58,619 nucleotides of DNA from Thomasclavelia sp. (GTDB lineage: Bacteria; Bacillota_I; Bacilli_A; Erysipelotrichales; Coprobacillaceae), in NCBI GenBank assembly GCA_028749475.1, contig JAQVWN010000011.1:1-58619 (forward strand), written 5' to 3'. Below the pieces are notes generated by a model. It worked only from the letters and a program-made list of their open reading frames with translations, had not been told where the DNA came from and did not search any database. Made by a program: the position numbers and the translations under genes. Below are positions 56,865 to 58,619 of this stretch, one piece after another (within the stretch, counting starts at the first letter, position 1; each line of letters starts with the position of its first letter).

Positions 56865-57263
56865 CTACTTTTCAGTATTTATTTTGTTTTCTTGATATTT
56901 TTTGTACGTTTCTTCAAATTCATCATTAAAGGCATTGGCGTTAACTAAATATAATGTATATTCATGTGTAGTTTTGACATAAAACTTATGTTTAGAAATT
57001 AAATGATAATCAGTTATATCTTTAAATTCAATGAAGTCGGGTAGAATTCCCACATACATGAAATGATATATCATCATTGAATCGGGCATGATTCTTGCAT
57101 TATATTTTGTAAGGATCATTCCTAATAATATTATTAAGATAATTGAACCAATTATAAGTTTCGATCTTTGGCCATCTAATCCAAACAAAATCATTCCAAT
57201 AATTAGAAATATTGAAATAATACTAGTGAACACTAACATTCTAAGGTCTTTATATTTAAACAT
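56865..57263 (-). CDS. small membrane protein, unknown (two TM segments, PH-like tail)
   Basis: A 132-residue protein with two hydrophobic helices (about residues 9-27 and 35-53). A cytoplasmic part follows with alternating strands and an IEFKDITDYHLISKHKFYVKT pattern, reminiscent of bacterial PH-like (bPH/YcxB-like) domains. AGGAG lies eight bases before the ATG. It follows the tRNA operon terminator on the same strand and has its own terminator. No function can be assigned. Confidence 0.7.
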   Translation of the reverse strand: MFKYKDLRMLVFTSIISIFLIIGMILFGLDGQRSKLIIGSIILIILLGMILTKYNARIMPDSMMIYHFMYVGILPDFIEFKDITDYHLISKHKFYVKTTHEYTLYLVNANAFNDEFEETYKKYQENKINTEK

Positions 57264-57280
57264 AGCAATCTCCTATAATA

Positions 57281-57302
57281 AAAACGGACATTTACGTCCG
57301 TT
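57281..57302 (-). terminator. tRNA operon terminator
   Basis: ACGGAC and GTCCGT form a stem with a 6-nt loop, followed by four to five U on the minus strand, ten bases after the tRNA-Phe 3' end. Confidence 0.8.
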
Positions 57303-57311
57303 ATTTATAAA

Positions 57312-57387
<76 letters not shown>

Positions 57388-57392
57388 ACAAA

Positions 57393-57470
57393 TGGCGGTC
57401 TGGACGGGGCTCGAACCCGCGACCTCCGCCGTGACAGGGCGGCATTCTAAACCAACTGAACTACCAGACC
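57393..57470 (-). tRNA. tRNA-Asp(GTC)
   Basis: Anticodon loop CTGTCAC, acceptor GGTCTGG/CCAGACC, discriminator G and encoded CCA. Second to last of the operon. Confidence 0.95.
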
Positions 57471-57473
57471 ATT

Positions 57474-57550
<77 letters not shown>

Positions 57551-57576
57551 ATGTTAAAAACTATTTAAAAAATATA

Positions 57577-57669
57577 TGGCGGAGGTTGAGGGATTCGAAC
57601 CCCCGCGGGACTTGCATCCCCTGTCGGTTTTCAAGACCGATCCCTTCAGCCGGGCTTGGGTAAACCTCC
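57577..57669 (-). tRNA. tRNA-Ser(TGA)
   Basis: A 93-nt class II tRNA with a long variable arm. The anticodon loop is CTTGAAA, the acceptor GGAGGTT/AACCTCC with G73, and CCA is encoded. Confidence 0.94.
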
Positions 57670-57682
57670 GCTTAAATAAATT

Positions 57683-57759
57683 TGGTGGACCCTGTTGGAC
57701 TCGAACCAACGACCGATCGGTTATGAGCCGATAGCTCTAACCAACTGAGCTAAGGGTCC
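57683..57759 (-). tRNA. tRNA-Ile2(CAT, lysidine-modified type)
   Basis: The anticodon is CAT, but the body (GGACCCTTAGCTCAGTTGG..., acceptor GGACCCT/AGGGTCC) and the place between elongator Met and Ser match the Bacillota tRNA whose C34 is changed to lysidine by TilS to read AUA. The assignment to Ile rather than Met rests on similarity and gene order. Confidence 0.75.
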
Positions 57760-57790
57760 TGCTCTCGTGCCTGGGCACCGTTTTAAAACT

Positions 57791-57867
57791 TGGTAGCGGG
57801 AAAGGGATTTGAACCCCTGACACACCGGGTATGAACCGATTGCTCTAGCCAACTGAGCTATCCCGCC
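57791..57867 (-). tRNA. elongator tRNA-Met(CAT)
   Basis: Anticodon loop TTCATAC with the GGTTCATACCC context of elongator Met tRNAs. The acceptor starts G1-U72; CCA is encoded. Confidence 0.88.
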
Positions 57868-57909
57868 ATCTTTTAGACTAAAGTTGTCTTAATAATAATA
57901 ATAAATAAT

Positions 57910-57985
57910 TGGTGGAGCCTAGCGGGATCGAACCGCTGACCCCCTGCGTGCAAGGCAGGTGCTCTCCCAGCTGAGCTAAGGCCCC
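57910..57985 (-). tRNA. tRNA-Ala(TGC)
   Basis: Anticodon loop CTTGCAC. The acceptor GGGGCCT carries the G3-U70 identity pair (GGGGCCT against AGGCTCC). CCA is encoded. Confidence 0.94.
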
Positions 57986-57990
57986 AATAA

Positions 57991-58067
57991 TGGTCGGGAA
58001 GACAGGATTTGAACCTGCGACCCCCTGGTCCCAAACCAGGTGCACTACCAAGCTGTGCTACTTCCCG
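57991..58067 (-). tRNA. tRNA-Pro(TGG)
   Basis: Anticodon loop TTTGGGA, acceptor CGGGAAG/CTTCCCG, encoded CCA. Confidence 0.94.
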
Positions 58068-58090
58068 AATATTTATTTTAAAATTCCAAA

Positions 58091-58167
58091 TGGCGCGCTA
58101 GGCAGGAATCGAACCCACAACCTCTTGATCCGTAGTCAAGCACTCTATCCAGTTGAGCTACTAGCGC
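58091..58167 (-). tRNA. tRNA-Arg(ACG)
   Basis: Anticodon loop CTACGGA (A34 is normally edited to inosine by TadA), acceptor GCGCTAG/CTAGCGC, encoded CCA. Confidence 0.94.
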
Positions 58168-58238
58168 AAGTTTAGAACGCTTGTATATGATACCATTTAG
58201 GTAATTAAAATACAAGATAATATTTATTATTTTTAAGA

Positions 58239-58327
58239 TGGTGCCCAGGGCCGGAATCGAACCGGCATGGATTTTGAGGTCCGCAGGATTTTAAGTCCTG
58301 TGCGTCTACCAGTTTCGCCACCTGGGC
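58239..58327 (-). tRNA. tRNA-Leu(TAA)
   Basis: An 89-nt class II tRNA with a long variable arm. Anticodon loop CTTAAAA, acceptor GCCCAGG/CCTGGGC, encoded CCA. Confidence 0.94.
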
Positions 58328-58334
58328 AATCCAA

Positions 58335-58409
58335 TGGAGGTTCCAACCGGACTCGAACCGATGATAACAGAGTTGCAGTCTGTTGCCTTACCAACTTGGC
58401 CATGGAACC
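58335..58409 (-). tRNA. tRNA-Cys(GCA)
   Basis: Anticodon loop CTGCAAC, acceptor GGTTCCA/TGGAACC, U73 discriminator and encoded CCA. First gene of the operon. Confidence 0.94.
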
Positions 58410-58437
58410 TTATATACGCAGAAAACACTGCCTTTTC

Positions 58438-58466
58438 ATTATATGGGAATAAATAATACAATGCAA
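58438..58466 (-). promoter_or_regulatory. tRNA operon promoter
   Basis: On the minus strand TTGCAT (58461-58466) and TATAAT (58438-58443) are spaced by 17 bp and lie 29 bases upstream of tRNA-Cys. All 11 tRNAs follow without an internal terminator that I could see. Confidence 0.8.
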
Positions 58467-58497
58467 GAATTTTATACATTTTTTTAATTAGATAAAT

Positions 58498-58619
58498 TAT
58501 AATTTTAAGTGCAACACTAAATAAAAAGGTTCATGAGAATCTGATGATATAATGTAAGTGATGAAACAAACAGATATCAGGAGGAATCTCATGAACTATT
58601 ATCATATTAACATAAACGA
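58498..58619 (+). mobile_element. left end of a putative IS30-family element (truncated by window)
   Basis: The stretch ATAATTTTAAGTGCAACAC near 58500-58517 resembles the terminal repeats of Bacillota IS30-type elements. It is followed by an inverted repeat GTTCATGAGA (about 58531-58540) / TCTCATGAAC (about 58586-58595), a TATAAT-like box (58550-58555) and the start of an open frame. The other end is outside the window, so the call is tentative. Confidence 0.4.
58591..58619 (+). CDS. start of a probable IS30-type transposase (truncated)
   Basis: ATG at 58591 follows AGGAGG by six bases and opens a frame encoding MNYYHININ up to the window edge. This resembles IS30-family transposase starts (MxYxHLTxxER). 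Nine residues are too few for proof. A second in-frame ATG at 58561 lacks a ribosome site. Confidence 0.4.

Noticed and set aside
58561-58590. Transposase start at the upstream ATG 58561
   Set aside because: It is in frame, but AGGAGG lies between it and ATG 58591, so the latter is the better start.

Overview
The window is a compact, AT-rich chromosomal stretch of a low-GC Bacillota bacterium. Several features point there: strong AGGAGG ribosome-binding sites, TTGACA/TATAAT promoters, a cre-like site at pckA, a typical Firmicutes tRNA order (Cys-Leu-Arg-Pro-Ala-Met-Ile2-Ser-fMet-Asp-Phe), short-form HisG with HisZ, single-chain PurL, and a Gram-positive sortase-type surface protein. An Erysipelotrichia/Coprobacillaceae-like gut bacterium is my best guess, but this is inference only. 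Both ends touch insertion sequences: the C-terminus of an IS3-type transposase at bases 2-88 and the start of what looks like an IS30-type element at about 58498-58619.

Layout, left to right. (1) A CaCA-family cation exchanger sits behind a yybP-ykoY (Mn2+) riboswitch and terminator. (2) A marR-ABC-ABC operon encodes a heterodimeric exporter, with a perfect palindromic operator over its promoter. (3) proBA and, divergently, asnA. (4) A nine-gene purine/folate operon runs fhs-purE-purC-purM-purN-purH-purD-purL-purB, headed by a ZTP (pfl) riboswitch; purF and purK are absent. (5) A CapA-like lipoprotein and a pentapeptide-repeat protein. (6) A plus-strand pair: an IscU/NifU-like scaffold and a GGGtGRT-family protein of unknown function. 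(7) At 25.9-34.2 kb, an unusual sugar-related regulatory island: two RpiR regulators, two tandem DJ-1/PfpI proteins, two Gfo/Idh/MocA oxidoreductases, a UPF0303 protein, and two paralogous three-part proteins (unknown N-terminal domain + PTS EIIB + degenerate ROK). No PTS permease is present. (8) SDR, pckA, a small charged protein, a CDF transporter and a standalone RepA_N-like domain. (9) A his operon, hisZ-G-D-B-H-A-F-IE and a PHP phosphatase without hisC, controlled by a leader peptide with four consecutive His codons and a multi-segment attenuator. (10) gdhA. (11) A giant secreted, repeat-rich, sortase-anchored protein of about 3070 residues. (12) A small membrane protein and an 11-gene tRNA operon.

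Taken together, the window is mostly nitrogen and one-carbon metabolism (glutamate, asparagine, proline, histidine, purines), with RNA-level control at three places: Mn2+ riboswitch, ZTP riboswitch and His attenuator. The least explained parts are the EIIB-ROK island, the NifU-like/GGGtGRT pair and the N-terminal third of the giant surface protein. Start codons were moved downstream of the longest possible ORF where a Shine-Dalgarno sequence clearly decides it; these cases are noted in the entries.
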